A DNA stretch of 64,000 bases from Natronospira elongata (GTDB lineage: Bacteria; Pseudomonadota; Gammaproteobacteria; Natronospirales; Natronospiraceae), in NCBI RefSeq assembly GCF_034931365.1, contig NZ_JAYGII010000001.1:163121-227120 (forward strand). Reading direction: 5' to 3'. Below the pieces are notes generated by a model. That model saw only the letters and a program-made list of their open reading frames with translations. It did no database searches and had not been told where the DNA came from. The position numbers were made by a program, and so were the translations under genes. Shown one piece after another: positions 17,093 through 25,817 of this stretch; the first letter of the stretch is position 1; the number at the start of each line of letters is the position of its first letter.

Positions 17093-17926
17093 TTACCCGG
17101 CTCGTTCAAAGCCCTGCTGAGCCAGATAATCCGCCAGGGCTGCCCGCAGCCGCTGTTCCCGGTTGCCGGTATATCGAGCTGCCTGCTCATGCCACCATTC
17201 CAGGTGGATATAGGCAATCCGCACCGGTATGCGCTCCAGGCCCAGGATGTGCGAGATCATGGTCCGTTTGCGACCGGCATTGGCCTTTAGCAGGGTTCCA
17301 TCTCGACCAATGGCCACATTCAGCTCATCCGGGCCCTTGTCGAGGCGAAAGCCTTCCTCTGTCAGGATGCGGAACAGATCCAGCAGCTCTTCCAGCCAGG
17401 CCAAGACCCGAGCTTCCGTATCGAGGAAGTAGCCCTTGTTCATGATGCGTCGCGGGTCACCGCGCTCGATGCGGGCCATCAGGGATTGGTAGGCCTCACT
17501 CTGTCTGAGGTCTTCCCGGTTGTGCCAGATATCCGCCATCATCTGGTAGCGGTCGTGATCCTCGATGCGGGGCGGGTCCAGATCCCAATCGCCGGTCCAG
17601 AAGAACCGCCTTCGGGTGGCGCCGTTGCCGAAGCGGACCCAATGCTGCAGGCTGCGGGGCGGTACCCAGACCAGGGTCTGGTCCCCCACATGGGCAAGGG
17701 CGCAGCGACGGCTTAATTGCCGATCTCCCGGCACCCCCAGATGACACCACCCCAACCAGGCGAGGTGGCCCAACGGTGCCCGTACCATGCGGTACCAGCC
17801 TTCCTTGATGCCCCGCGTCAGGCCGTGGCGAAACAAATGGAGTTTGAAGCCCAGCCTGGCCAGGCGACCGTTTGCCGATTCTTCCCGCAAGACGCCCCCG
17901 AAATCCGGTTGTACGAAGGGGCGCAA
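17093..17926 (-). CDS. Uncharacterised 277-residue protein
   Basis: Soluble protein rich in Arg, Trp and Leu, with no signal peptide. The region near residues 205-240 (AIGRDGTLL, then GRKRTMISHILGLERIPVRI) resembles the ParB/sulfiredoxin-like pattern in which a Gly-Asn-His-Arg motif precedes a helix and an IPV strand. Similar segments occur in hypothetical proteins of surface-polysaccharide loci. Here the usual H-R is replaced by R-K-R. The middle part has a WTGDWDLD sequence. No operon partner is evident. The frame is long, has good codon use and no competing frame, so I take it as a real gene without assigning a function. Confidence 0.6.
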   Translation of the reverse strand: MRPFVQPDFGGVLREESANGRLARLGFKLHLFRHGLTRGIKEGWYRMVRAPLGHLAWLGWCHLGVPGDRQLSRRCALAHVGDQTLVWVPPRSLQHWVRFGNGATRRRFFWTGDWDLDPPRIEDHDRYQMMADIWHNREDLRQSEAYQSLMARIERGDPRRIMNKGYFLDTEARVLAWLEELLDLFRILTEEGFRLDKGPDELNVAIGRDGTLLKANAGRKRTMISHILGLERIPVRIAYIHLEWWHEQAARYTGNREQRLRAALADYLAQQGFERAG

Positions 17927-17956
17927 TTATTGGCGATCCGGGGACGGCTGTCGAGG

Positions 17957-17986
17957 GCCCGGCACCGGGAAGGACCGGTGCCGGGC
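17957..17986 (-). terminator. Hairpin after the pirin gene
   Basis: A 12-bp perfect GC-rich stem (GCCCGGCACCGG / CCGGTGCCGGGC) with a GAAGGA-type loop lies just past the 3' end of the minus-strand pirin gene. No T run follows, so it may be a weak or Rho-assisted terminator. Confidence 0.45.
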
Positions 17987-17994
17987 TGTCTGCG

Positions 17995-18873
17995 TCAAGT
18001 CCGTTCCGTGGGTGGCATGGTGCCGAAACGGCCGCTGCGGAAATCCTCAAAGGTCTGCTGAATCTCTTCCTGAGTGTTCATTACAAAGGGGCCGTAGCCG
18101 GCGATGGGCTCGTCGATCGGCTCGCCCCCCAGTACCAGCAGCACCGCATCGTCATTGGCCTCCAGCAGTAGGCCCTCGCCGTCGGTGCCCAGCACGGTGA
18201 CCTGATCGGGGCGCGTGATCGCCTCGCCATTGACCTGGATCGTGCCCTTGAGTGAAACCACAAGGCCGGTCCAGCCATCCGGCAGGGGCAGGCGAGTGCT
18301 GGCGTCCTTGTTCAGGCGGACATCCCAGACGTGCATGGGCGTGAAGGTATCCGCCGGACCCTGCTTGCCTTCGTATTCCCCCGCGATCACGCGCAGGCTG
18401 CCGGCACCATCCGGTAGCGATTGCACCGGGATATCGTCGTTGCTCAGGGTCTGGTAACCGGGATCGGTCATCTTGTCCCTGGCCGGCAGATTGACCCAGA
18501 GCTGGACCATCTCCAGTTCGCCCCCTTGGGCGGTAAAGGCCCGGGAGTGAAATTCCTGGTGCAGGATGCCGCCACCGGCGGTCATCCATTGCACATCGCC
18601 CGGGCCGATCTTGCCACCCGCGCCGGTGGAGTCCAGGTGTTCCACCTCGCCCGAATACACAATGGTCACCGTTTCGATGCCGCGATGCGGGTGTTCACCG
18701 ACGCCACGAGGCGTTTCGGCGGCATCGAAATCCATCGGCCCGGCATGGTCCAGCAGCAGGAAGGGACTGATGTGTTTGCCGTGTCGGTCATAGGAAAACA
18801 GTGAGCGCACCGGGAAACCATCACCGACCCAGTGCCGGGGTGGGGCATTGTAAGTGGCGAGAACCTTCTTCAT
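17995..18873 (-). CDS. Pirin family protein (cupin)
   Basis: 292-residue bicupin. The N-terminal pirin domain carries the metal-binding signature HPHRGIETVTIVYSGEVEH and QWMTAGGGILHQEF. The C-terminal pirin domain (about 170-285) contains VHVWDV-type strands and LVLGGEPIDEPI. Pirins bind iron; some bacterial ones (YhhW type) open the ring of quercetin, and others act as regulators. The substrate here is unknown. It is transcribed divergently from a LysR regulator 114 bp away, an arrangement that often means LysR control of the pirin gene. Confidence 0.88.
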   Translation of the reverse strand: MKKVLATYNAPPRHWVGDGFPVRSLFSYDRHGKHISPFLLLDHAGPMDFDAAETPRGVGEHPHRGIETVTIVYSGEVEHLDSTGAGGKIGPGDVQWMTAGGGILHQEFHSRAFTAQGGELEMVQLWVNLPARDKMTDPGYQTLSNDDIPVQSLPDGAGSLRVIAGEYEGKQGPADTFTPMHVWDVRLNKDASTRLPLPDGWTGLVVSLKGTIQVNGEAITRPDQVTVLGTDGEGLLLEANDDAVLLVLGGEPIDEPIAGYGPFVMNTQEEIQQTFEDFRSGRFGTMPPTERT

Positions 18874-18891
18874 GTCATCCTCCTGATGGAT

Positions 18892-18911
18892 TGTCTGTAC
18901 GGTTGCAGACA
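18892..18911. promoter_or_regulatory. Inverted repeat in the pirin promoter region
   Basis: TGTCTG and CAGACA are perfect 6-bp arms separated by 8 nt, placed 19 bp upstream of the pirin start codon. It may be an operator for the divergent LysR protein or another regulator. Confidence 0.35.
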
Positions 18912-18960
18912 GTGTGGTACTGAGACGCTGACATGAGTAGGGGGCAAAATCTGTACTCAG

Positions 18961-18978
18961 CGTTCCAGATATGGAACG
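18961..18978. promoter_or_regulatory. LysR-type operator candidate
   Basis: CGTTCCA and TGGAACG form perfect 7-bp arms around GATA and contain a T-N11-A core (T18964 to A18976). It lies 9 bp before the LysR start codon, as expected for autoregulation. Confidence 0.5.
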
Positions 18979-18987
18979 ATAGCCGCC

Positions 18988-19893
18988 ATGCAGGACTTAA
19001 ACGACCTCTATTACTTCGCCCAGGTGGTGGAACATGGCGGCTTTGCCCCCGCCGCGCGGGCGCTCGGAGAGCCCAAATCCAAGCTCAGCCGCCGCGTGTC
19101 GGCACTGGAGGCTCGCTTGGGTGTGCGTCTGCTCCAGCGCTCGACACGCCATGTCACCGTTACCGAGATTGGCCGTGTCTATTATGGCCACTGCAAGGCT
19201 ATGCTGGTTCAGGCCGAATCCGCCCAGGAGGCCATCGACTCCAGTCGCGCCGAACCCTGTGGCGTGGTTCGCATGAGTTGCCCCATTGCCCTGCTGGATG
19301 CCCGTGTCGGTCCCATGCTGGCTGAATTCATGAGCAATAACCCGAGGGTGGTGGTTAACGTCGATGCCACCAATCGCCGGGTGGATCTGATCGAAGAGGG
19401 CCTGGATCTGGCCGTGCGGGTGCGCCCGCCACCGCTGGAAGACAGCGACCTGGCCCTGCGTCGACTTGCCGACCGTGGTCAGTGCCTGTTGGCCAGCCCT
19501 GAATTGGTGGCCCGCCATGGCGAGCCGCAAAGCCCCAGCGACCTGGCCGACTATCCCAGTCTGGCCCTCGGTCTGTCCCGGGACCGTCATGTCTGGCAGC
19601 TTCAGGGGCCGGGAGGCGAGGCCGTCCGCGTTCAGCACCGGCCCCGACTGGTCACCCAGAGCATGCCCGCCCTGCGTGCCGCCGCCGAGGCGGGGCAGGG
19701 TGTGGTGCAGCTTCCCCGCATGATGGTGACCGAATCACTGGCCGAGAATCGTTTGCGCAGTCTGCTGCCTGATTGGGCCCCGCCGCGGGAGATCGTGCAT
19801 GTGGTCTTTCCATCCCGGCGCGGCCTGCTCCCGGCCGTCCGCGCCCTGATTGATCACCTGGCCGCGGGATTCGCGGCGCTGGAAGAGGATTGA
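18988..19893 (+). CDS. LysR family transcriptional regulator
   Basis: 301-residue regulator. The N-terminal winged helix-turn-helix (about 1-60, LYYFAQVVEHGGFAPAARAL and LSRRVSALEARLGVRLLQRS) is typical LysR. A linker and a periplasmic-binding-like effector domain (about 90-295) follow. It resembles the subgroup that controls adjacent pirin or quinone-detoxification genes and is divergently oriented to the pirin gene at 17995-18873. The effector is unknown. A perfect inverted repeat with a T-N11-A core overlaps its promoter region. Confidence 0.9.
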   Translation: MQDLNDLYYFAQVVEHGGFAPAARALGEPKSKLSRRVSALEARLGVRLLQRSTRHVTVTEIGRVYYGHCKAMLVQAESAQEAIDSSRAEPCGVVRMSCPIALLDARVGPMLAEFMSNNPRVVVNVDATNRRVDLIEEGLDLAVRVRPPPLEDSDLALRRLADRGQCLLASPELVARHGEPQSPSDLADYPSLALGLSRDRHVWQLQGPGGEAVRVQHRPRLVTQSMPALRAAAEAGQGVVQLPRMMVTESLAENRLRSLLPDWAPPREIVHVVFPSRRGLLPAVRALIDHLAAGFAALEED

Positions 19894-19920
19894 AATCACA
19901 GTGATCCCCAGGAGTCCGAC

Positions 19921-20823
19921 ATGATCGTCACCCGACGTATTTCACTTAGCAAGCTATTGCGCTTCACCTGGCCCAGGTTTTTGATCCTGGCCTTTTTCAC
20001 CCTGCTTGCCTGCCTGATCATGGACTATCTTGAGCGGGATCTACTGCAGGCCCTGTCCTACGCCGCCGGTTTTCTTGGGACGGCATTGGCCTTTCTGATC
20101 GGCTTTCGCAACAACGCCGCCTACGGGCGATGGTGGGAGGGGCATCAGATCTGGTCGCGGCTCAAGTACAACTCGCGCAGTTTCGCCCTGCTCGTGCAGG
20201 GGCTGATTCCCGATGGGGAAGGGATCAACGGCATCCGTCGGCAACTCATTCATCGTCAGGCGGCTTTTGCCTGGTGGCTCAATCATTTCCTCCGCCGTCG
20301 CCAGCCGGGTAGCGAGATGGAGCCGCTATTGTCCCCGCAGGAGCGGAGAAAGGTCAGCGCCAGTCAGCATCCCCCATTGGCACTGCTGAGACTTCAGGGG
20401 CAGACCATTCATGAGCTGGCCGAGTCCGGCAGGCTGGATGCCTACCGCCATGTTCGATTTACTGAATTGCTGCAGGCATTCAATGAAGCGCTGGGTAGCA
20501 GTGAGCGGCTGAAAAAGACCCCCTTTCCAATGCAGTACAGCTGGTTCATGAGCTATACCTTGATACTTTTCCTGCTGGTATTGCCCCTGAGCCTGGCCGG
20601 ACACCTGGGCTACTGGTCCATCCCCTTTGCCCTGCTGATCGGATATGCCTATATCATGCTGGAATACGTGGGACGACATATCGAAAACCCTTTCGAAAAC
20701 GAGGTCAACGACGTCCCCCTTGACTACATTGCCCGCACCATCGAAATCGACCTGCGCGAGATGCTGGGCGAAACCGAACTGCCGGCACCCGTCAAGCCCA
20801 AGGGCCTGGGCTATCTTTTCTGA
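19921..20823 (+). CDS. Bestrophin-like (UPF0187) membrane protein
   Basis: 300-residue inner-membrane protein of the bestrophin/RFP-TM family. Hydrophobic segments lie at about 18-35, 43-60, 205-225 and 230-250. The conserved GFRNNAAYGRWWEGHQIWSR region is clear, as is HIENPFENEVNDVPLD near the C-terminus, which matches the bacterial bestrophin sequence around the cytosolic cavity. Family members form pentameric anion or cation channels. Physiological role unknown. It begins 27 bp after the LysR gene and could be co-transcribed with it. Confidence 0.87.
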   Translation: MIVTRRISLSKLLRFTWPRFLILAFFTLLACLIMDYLERDLLQALSYAAGFLGTALAFLIGFRNNAAYGRWWEGHQIWSRLKYNSRSFALLVQGLIPDGEGINGIRRQLIHRQAAFAWWLNHFLRRRQPGSEMEPLLSPQERRKVSASQHPPLALLRLQGQTIHELAESGRLDAYRHVRFTELLQAFNEALGSSERLKKTPFPMQYSWFMSYTLILFLLVLPLSLAGHLGYWSIPFALLIGYAYIMLEYVGRHIENPFENEVNDVPLDYIARTIEIDLREMLGETELPAPVKPKGLGYLF

Positions 20824-20912
20824 TAGGTGCTTCTAGCTTGATGGCCAGGTCTTTCTGCGAAAGCCGGGCGTCTGCATTACTGTTTAGCATTTGAACAAAA
20901 GTGGGATCAGAA

Positions 20913-21599
20913 ATGAGAAAGATGATGACCGGGGCGGCCCTGATGTTTGCAGGGAGCACCTTTGCTGAAGTATTGCCGGAGCAGACTGCGACTGCCCGGG
21001 ATTTTGTCCCGGGCGATTACCATGTGGTTGGGGCAGTGCAGGGCGATCTGAATCAGAACCAACGAGACGACTGGGTCTTTCTTGTCAGCCGGAACGACGA
21101 GGGCGAATCCGGGGGTAAGGATCAAGGCCGGACGGGCACTGGTGAGAGCGATGGACTGCTTGTCGTCTTCAATGAGGAGGACGGATATCGCCATGTGCTC
21201 TCGAACCTCGACTGCCTTGCTTCCGATAGTGAGGAAGGTGGGGTCTATTTCGCGCCGGAGCCGGATGTCAGTATCGACCGTGGTAATCTGTATATTCATT
21301 TCCGTCACGGCCGATACGGTCATTGGACCTACAATTTCCGCTATCAGGGGGACGACTTTGAACTGATTGGCTACGACAGCACGCAGCAACGGGGACCGGT
21401 TGTGGAGCGCTCCGTCAGCATCAATCTGCTGACCAAAAGAATGTTGATCAGGGAAAACATCAATCACGATGCCGAGGGCGGAGACGAGGAATTCGAAGAG
21501 ACCTGGAAAGAGTTCGCGCTCCCCCAGCCAATCAGACTCGGCGAAATCGGGAGTTTTGAGGCGCTTGATGTGAAAGCGCACATGAAACTGCTCGATTAG
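20913..21599 (+). CDS. Secreted hypothetical protein with a GDLNQNQRDDW calcium-like loop
   Basis: 228-residue protein beginning MRKMMTGAALMFAGSTFA, which is a short signal peptide. The mature part starts with VVGAVQGDLNQNQRDDWVFL, resembling the DxNxDGxxD loop of FG-GAP/VCBS proteins. An acidic, glycine-rich stretch (NDEGESGGKDQGRTGTGESD) and beta-type segments follow (YIHFRHGRYGHWTYNFRYQG). I do not know a function; a periplasmic beta-rich protein is likely. ATG 20913 is preferred over the in-frame GTG at 20901 because of the signal peptide. The stop overlaps the convergent MFS gene by 4 bp. Confidence 0.65.
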   Translation: MRKMMTGAALMFAGSTFAEVLPEQTATARDFVPGDYHVVGAVQGDLNQNQRDDWVFLVSRNDEGESGGKDQGRTGTGESDGLLVVFNEEDGYRHVLSNLDCLASDSEEGGVYFAPEPDVSIDRGNLYIHFRHGRYGHWTYNFRYQGDDFELIGYDSTQQRGPVVERSVSINLLTKRMLIRENINHDAEGGDEEFEETWKEFALPQPIRLGEIGSFEALDVKAHMKLLD

Positions 21600-23062
21600 C
21601 GCTCTATATCGGGTGTCCCGGTTTCCTTCCTGGGCCTGGCACCGATGCCCAGCGTGAAGAGCAGGGCGATCACCGTGGAGGCGGCGGCCAGCAAGAAAGT
21701 ATCGGAATAGGGGATGGCACTGGCCGCCGCGGTGTACAGTGGGTTCAGGGCGGCGGTGGCGACCTCCTGCCGGTGGGACAGGAAGGCACCCACTGTGGAA
21801 GCGCCCAGACCCGCCCCCATGAAAAAGAAGAGCTGATAGATGCCCGAGCCGATGCCGGCGATTTCCCGGGTCAGGGCAAAGGAGGCTGCATTGGCATTGG
21901 GGGACATGACGCCGGCATAGCCAATCCCCATGACCAGCAAGCCAAAGGCGATGACCGGTGGGGGGCTGTCGGTCTGGATGGAGAGGAAAAGCAGCCCCAT
22001 CAACACCAGAGCCAGACTCCCCTGCAGTACCCGCCTCGGGCCGATACGGTCGGACAGTCGCCCGGCCATTCTTGAGAACAGGAAGATGGCCAGGGCACTG
22101 GGGGCTAGCACCATGCCCGCCCCCAGGGGACTCAGTTCGTGCTGCTCGATCATGAGCAGGGGGATCAGGAACAGGCCGCCGCCCAGAAAGGCCGCCTGAG
22201 CGAAAACGGCCACCCCGCAGGCCGAGAGATAGGTCCGGTTACGGAACAGCGCCGGTGGGGCGAAGGGGGTGGCCGAATGACGGATATGAATGGCGAAGCC
22301 GAGCGCGGCCGCGATTGCCACGATCAGCGGGCCCCAGGTTCGGGGAGAGTCGGGCCCGGCCTGCTGCAAGCCGGTGACGGCAAGGAAAAGCGCGGCGGCG
22401 CTGAGCGAAATCAGCAAGGCGCCCATCAGGCCGAAATGCCGTAATCCACCCTTTGCCCGGTCAGCCGCTGCGGTGTCCGGCATCCGCAGCCAGGTGGCGG
22501 TGGCCAGGAGGATCAAGAGCATGAGGGTGCCGAGAAACAGCCAGGGCCAGCCGCCCAGGCTGACGACCACGCCGCCCACGATGGGCCCGGTGGCCGCACC
22601 GATGCCCACACTGGAGATGACTGTACCGAAGGCCTGGCCACGCTCGCCGGGGGGGAAGAGGCGGGTGACGGAGCCCAGAGCCAGGGCCGGTATGGCGGCC
22701 GCGCCGGCTGCCTGCATCACCCGCCCGGCCACCAGCCAGGCAAAACTCGGCGCCAGGGCGCCCATCAGCGAGCCCGCGGCGAATACCAGCAGGGCCACCA
22801 GAAAGGTCTTGCGCAGACTGATGAAATCCGAGATTCGCCCGTAGAGTGCCGTACCCACGGCAAAGACCAGGGCATAGGCGGTGATGATCCATCCGGCCGC
22901 GCTGGCCGAGACCGCCAGATCGGCCCGGATACGCGGGATGGCGACGTTGATCATGCTGTTGTTGAGCACGCTGACAAATACCGCCAGCGCCATGATCGCC
23001 AGCAGCACCTGTCCGCTACTCCGGCTCACGCCCGAGTCGCGAGTCTGTGGATCAACGCTCAT
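21596..23062 (-). CDS. MFS transporter, DHA2-like drug/solute exporter
   Basis: 488-residue inner-membrane protein with about 14 hydrophobic spans, the count typical of the DHA2 (EmrB/QacA) family. The N-terminal MFS motif A is present as GRISDFISLRKTF between spans 2 and 3. The proton-antiporter motif C region is visible as GIGAATGPIVGGVVV. NNSMINVAIPRIRADL in the first loop is characteristic of DHA2 members. It probably exports a toxic compound by proton exchange; the substrate is unknown. No adjacent membrane-fusion partner or regulator is present. Confidence 0.87.
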   Translation of the reverse strand: MSVDPQTRDSGVSRSSGQVLLAIMALAVFVSVLNNSMINVAIPRIRADLAVSASAAGWIITAYALVFAVGTALYGRISDFISLRKTFLVALLVFAAGSLMGALAPSFAWLVAGRVMQAAGAAAIPALALGSVTRLFPPGERGQAFGTVISSVGIGAATGPIVGGVVVSLGGWPWLFLGTLMLLILLATATWLRMPDTAAADRAKGGLRHFGLMGALLISLSAAALFLAVTGLQQAGPDSPRTWGPLIVAIAAALGFAIHIRHSATPFAPPALFRNRTYLSACGVAVFAQAAFLGGGLFLIPLLMIEQHELSPLGAGMVLAPSALAIFLFSRMAGRLSDRIGPRRVLQGSLALVLMGLLFLSIQTDSPPPVIAFGLLVMGIGYAGVMSPNANAASFALTREIAGIGSGIYQLFFFMGAGLGASTVGAFLSHRQEVATAALNPLYTAAASAIPYSDTFLLAAASTVIALLFTLGIGARPRKETGTPDIER

Positions 23063-23244
23063 AATGAATCCAGCTTAAAGGGGTGGGGACCTGGGGGTCC
23101 CATCAAGCGTGACGAGTGTCCCGAGGGATGGCATTCGTCCTGAGCGGAAACTGTATCAGGCCGCCCCGGCTGGTGAAAGCCGGCACAGTCATTTGCGATG
23201 CAATACGGAACTGCGCAATGATGCAGCCTCATGAGGGAGTCGCA

Positions 23245-23703
23245 ATGACAATGAATATATGGGTGGATGCCGACGCCTGCCCCGGTGTGATCAAGGAGAT
23301 TCTCTTTCGGGCCGCGGAGCGGGCACAGGTGATGGTAACGCTGGTGGCCAATCAGCCCGTGCGGGTGCCGAAATCCCGTTTTATTCGCATGCGCCAGGTC
23401 AGCTCGGGCTTCGATGTCGCCGATGACGAGATTGTCCGGCAGGTGTCGGCCGGAGATCTGGTGGTCACGGCGGATATTCCCCTGGCGGCGGAGGTCATCG
23501 ACGAGGGCGCGGTGGCGCTCAGCCCGCGGGGAGAGCTCTATACCACGGCCAATATCCGCGCCCGGCTCAACATGCGGGACTTTCTCGACACCATGCGCTC
23601 AAGTGGTGTGGACACCGGTGGGCCACCGGCCCTCAGTCAGGCTGATCGCAAGGCCTTCGCCGGCCACCTGGACCGTATTCTGGCGCAGCACAAAGGGGCG
23701 TGA
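23245..23703 (+). CDS. YaiI/YqxD family (UPF0178, DUF188) protein
   Basis: 152-residue cytoplasmic protein. The diagnostic start MNIWVDADACPGVIKEIL and the later GDLVVTADIPLAAEVIDEGA and LSPRGELYT segments identify the UPF0178 family, a PIN-like fold with conserved acidic residues. The biochemical role is not established. The start at 23245 (MTMNIW) has GAGGGAG about 6 nt upstream; a second ATG two codons later is equally possible. It converges with dapE, 10 bp away. Confidence 0.88.
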   Translation: MTMNIWVDADACPGVIKEILFRAAERAQVMVTLVANQPVRVPKSRFIRMRQVSSGFDVADDEIVRQVSAGDLVVTADIPLAAEVIDEGAVALSPRGELYTTANIRARLNMRDFLDTMRSSGVDTGGPPALSQADRKAFAGHLDRILAQHKGA

Positions 23704-23713
23704 CGGCCGGTCC

Positions 23714-24841
23714 TCAACTCGCCATGCGCTCCAGGATATCCCGGTAAATCCCCGCCAACTGATCCAGCTCATCGACCCGAATTCGTTCATCCACCGCATG
23801 AATGGTGGCATTGGTGGGGCCCAGTTCCACCAGTTGGGTCCCGGTGGGGGCGATGAAGCGGCCATCCGAGGTACCGCCGGAGGTGGAGAACTCGGGTTCC
23901 AGACCCGCCTGATCGCGGACCGCATCCCGGACCGCTTCCACCAGTGGTCCGCCCCGGGTGATGAAGGGACGGCCCGAGTCCCGCCAGAAGCACTCATGTC
24001 GCGGCGCGTGGCGTTCCAGTACCTCGTTTACCATCTGCTGCAGTCCCTCGGGTGTCTGCCGGGGGCTGTAGCGGAAGTTGAACCAGGCCTCGGCAGTGGC
24101 GGGAATGACATTGTTGGCGCCGGTGCCGGCATTGAAATTGGAGATCTGGAAGCTGGTGGGCGGAAAGTCGGCGTCGCCTTCATCCCATTGTCGCTGACTG
24201 AGTTCGCTCAGCGCGGCCGCCAGACGGGGGATGGGGTTGTCAGCGTTCTGGGGGTAGGCCACATGACCCTGGATGCCGCTGACCGTTACCTGGCCGGACA
24301 GTGAACCCCGTCGGCCATGGCGGACCACATCACCGACCCGTTCCCGGCTGGAAGGCTCGCCCACCACGCAGTAGTCGATACGGACGCCTCGATCCTTGAG
24401 TGTTTCCATGACCTTTTTGGTGCCTTCCTGGGCCGGGCCTTCCTCGTCGCTGGTGATCAGAAAGGCCAGGCGCAGACCGGGGTCGGGGTGTTGGCTGAGA
24501 AAGTCTTCCACGGCGCAGATCATGGCCGCCAGCCCTCCCTTCATGTCCGCCGCGCCCCGGCCCCAGAGCCAGCCGTCACTCTCCACCGCCTCGAAGGGCG
24601 GATGAGTCCAGCTGTCTTCCGGGCCGGTTGGCACCACATCGGTATGCCCGGCGAAGCAGAACAGGGGACTTTTCTCACCCCGCACGGCCCAGAGGTTGTC
24701 CACCTCGCCAAAGCGAAGCGCTTCGCAACGGAAACCGAGGGCCTCGAGGCGTTCTGCAATCAGCGCCTGGCAACCGGCGTCTTCGGGGGTGATGGAGCGG
24801 CGGCGGATGAGTGCCTTGGCAAGCTCGTTGACCTGGTTCAT
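23714..24841 (-). CDS. dapE: Succinyl-diaminopimelate desuccinylase
   Basis: 375-residue M20 metallopeptidase-fold enzyme. It hydrolyses N-succinyl-LL-diaminopimelate to LL-diaminopimelate and succinate in lysine and peptidoglycan precursor synthesis. Zinc-site motifs are visible: FAGHTDVVPTG with the first His, WGRGAADMKGGLAA with the bridging Asp, SDEEGPA with the catalytic Glu, and NATIHAVDE with the last His. The TSGGTSDGRFIAP motif is typical of DapE. It is the last gene of a minus-strand group dapD - yffB-like - pirin - dapE. Length equals the E. coli enzyme. Confidence 0.96.
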   Translation of the reverse strand: MNQVNELAKALIRRRSITPEDAGCQALIAERLEALGFRCEALRFGEVDNLWAVRGEKSPLFCFAGHTDVVPTGPEDSWTHPPFEAVESDGWLWGRGAADMKGGLAAMICAVEDFLSQHPDPGLRLAFLITSDEEGPAQEGTKKVMETLKDRGVRIDYCVVGEPSSRERVGDVVRHGRRGSLSGQVTVSGIQGHVAYPQNADNPIPRLAAALSELSQRQWDEGDADFPPTSFQISNFNAGTGANNVIPATAEAWFNFRYSPRQTPEGLQQMVNEVLERHAPRHECFWRDSGRPFITRGGPLVEAVRDAVRDQAGLEPEFSTSGGTSDGRFIAPTGTQLVELGPTNATIHAVDERIRVDELDQLAGIYRDILERMAS

Positions 24842-24856
24842 GAGGGTTGTTCGTCC

Positions 24857-25798
24857 TTACGGTTGTTTCCAGGGAATGGGCGGGGCCTCGAGGCGTGGCC
24901 GGTTGGGCCGGGGGATGTGGCCGAACCGTTCGGCACCGGCCTCCCAGTCCTTCTGGGCCTCTTCGATTTCTTCGCGGCTGTGACCGACGAAGTTCCACCA
25001 CATGTGGATGCGGCCTGGCATGGGTTCACCGCCGATGAGCAGGGCCCGGCCTGCCTGCTCACTGGCGATGGCCACCCGGTCGCGTCCCAGGCCCAGATAG
25101 GCCAGCTCATTCTCGGCGAAATGTTCACCCTCGATATCAATCCCGCCCTCCAGCGGCAGGATGCCGTATTCGAAATCCGGGCGGAGGGAGAACTGCGTGC
25201 GAGCAGCTTCGGGCCAGGCCAGGTCCATGCCCAACAAGGGGGAGAAACTGAGGGTGGGGGCACGGTGTTCTCCCTGTTCCCCCATGAGCAGGGTGGCCTG
25301 AAAACCGTCCTGCTCGAAACGGGGCAGTTCGGGATAATGGTCAAAGCGGGGCGCTGTGTGACGATCTTCATGGGGCAGGGCGATCCACAACTGGGCGGCG
25401 TGAAGATCACTCTCACCGGGCAGTGAGGCCTCGGTGTGGCTGATGCCAGCGCCGGCGGTCATGAGATTGACCTGGCCCGGGCGGATGATCTGCTCGTAGC
25501 CCAGACTGTCCCGGTGCAGCAGCTTGCCCTTGATCATCCAGGTGAAGGTTTGCAGACAGGTGTGGGGATGGGGCCCAACCTGCATGCCGTCGCTGTCCGG
25601 GGCGAAGCGGGCCGGGCCGGCATGGTCCAGAAAGCACCAGTGGCCGATCAGGCGACGGCCCCGAGTGGGCAGGCTGCGCGCGACCGGAATGCCGCCCACA
25701 TCGGAATGACGGGCTTGCAGGCGCTGTATCGTTGGCTGCTGTTCCTTGTTCGCGCAGTCCAGGTCAATGCAGTCGCGATCACCCTCGGCCGTTGTCAT
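24857..25798 (-). CDS. Second pirin family protein
   Basis: 313-residue bicupin, distinct from the one at 17995-18873. The N-terminal metal-binding region reads GPHPHTCLQTFTWMIKGKLLH and NLMTAGAGISHTEA. A C-terminal cupin follows (DFEYGILPLEGGIDIEGE), and the tail is rich in Pro and Trp. The start at ATG 25798 has a CAGGAG Shine-Dalgarno 6 nt upstream; a longer frame to 25861 lacks one. It lies between dapE and the ArsC-like gene, so it seems to travel with the dap genes, though no pathway link is known. Confidence 0.86.
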   Translation of the reverse strand: MTTAEGDRDCIDLDCANKEQQPTIQRLQARHSDVGGIPVARSLPTRGRRLIGHWCFLDHAGPARFAPDSDGMQVGPHPHTCLQTFTWMIKGKLLHRDSLGYEQIIRPGQVNLMTAGAGISHTEASLPGESDLHAAQLWIALPHEDRHTAPRFDHYPELPRFEQDGFQATLLMGEQGEHRAPTLSFSPLLGMDLAWPEAARTQFSLRPDFEYGILPLEGGIDIEGEHFAENELAYLGLGRDRVAIASEQAGRALLIGGEPMPGRIHMWWNFVGHSREEIEEAQKDWEAGAERFGHIPRPNRPRLEAPPIPWKQP

Positions 25799-25817
25799 GG
25801 CAGGCTCCTGTGCCGTT

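Noticed and set aside
23086..23102. GGGACC/GGTCCC palindrome between the MFS and YaiI genes as a terminator
   Set aside because: The two genes are divergent there, the stem is short and no T run follows.
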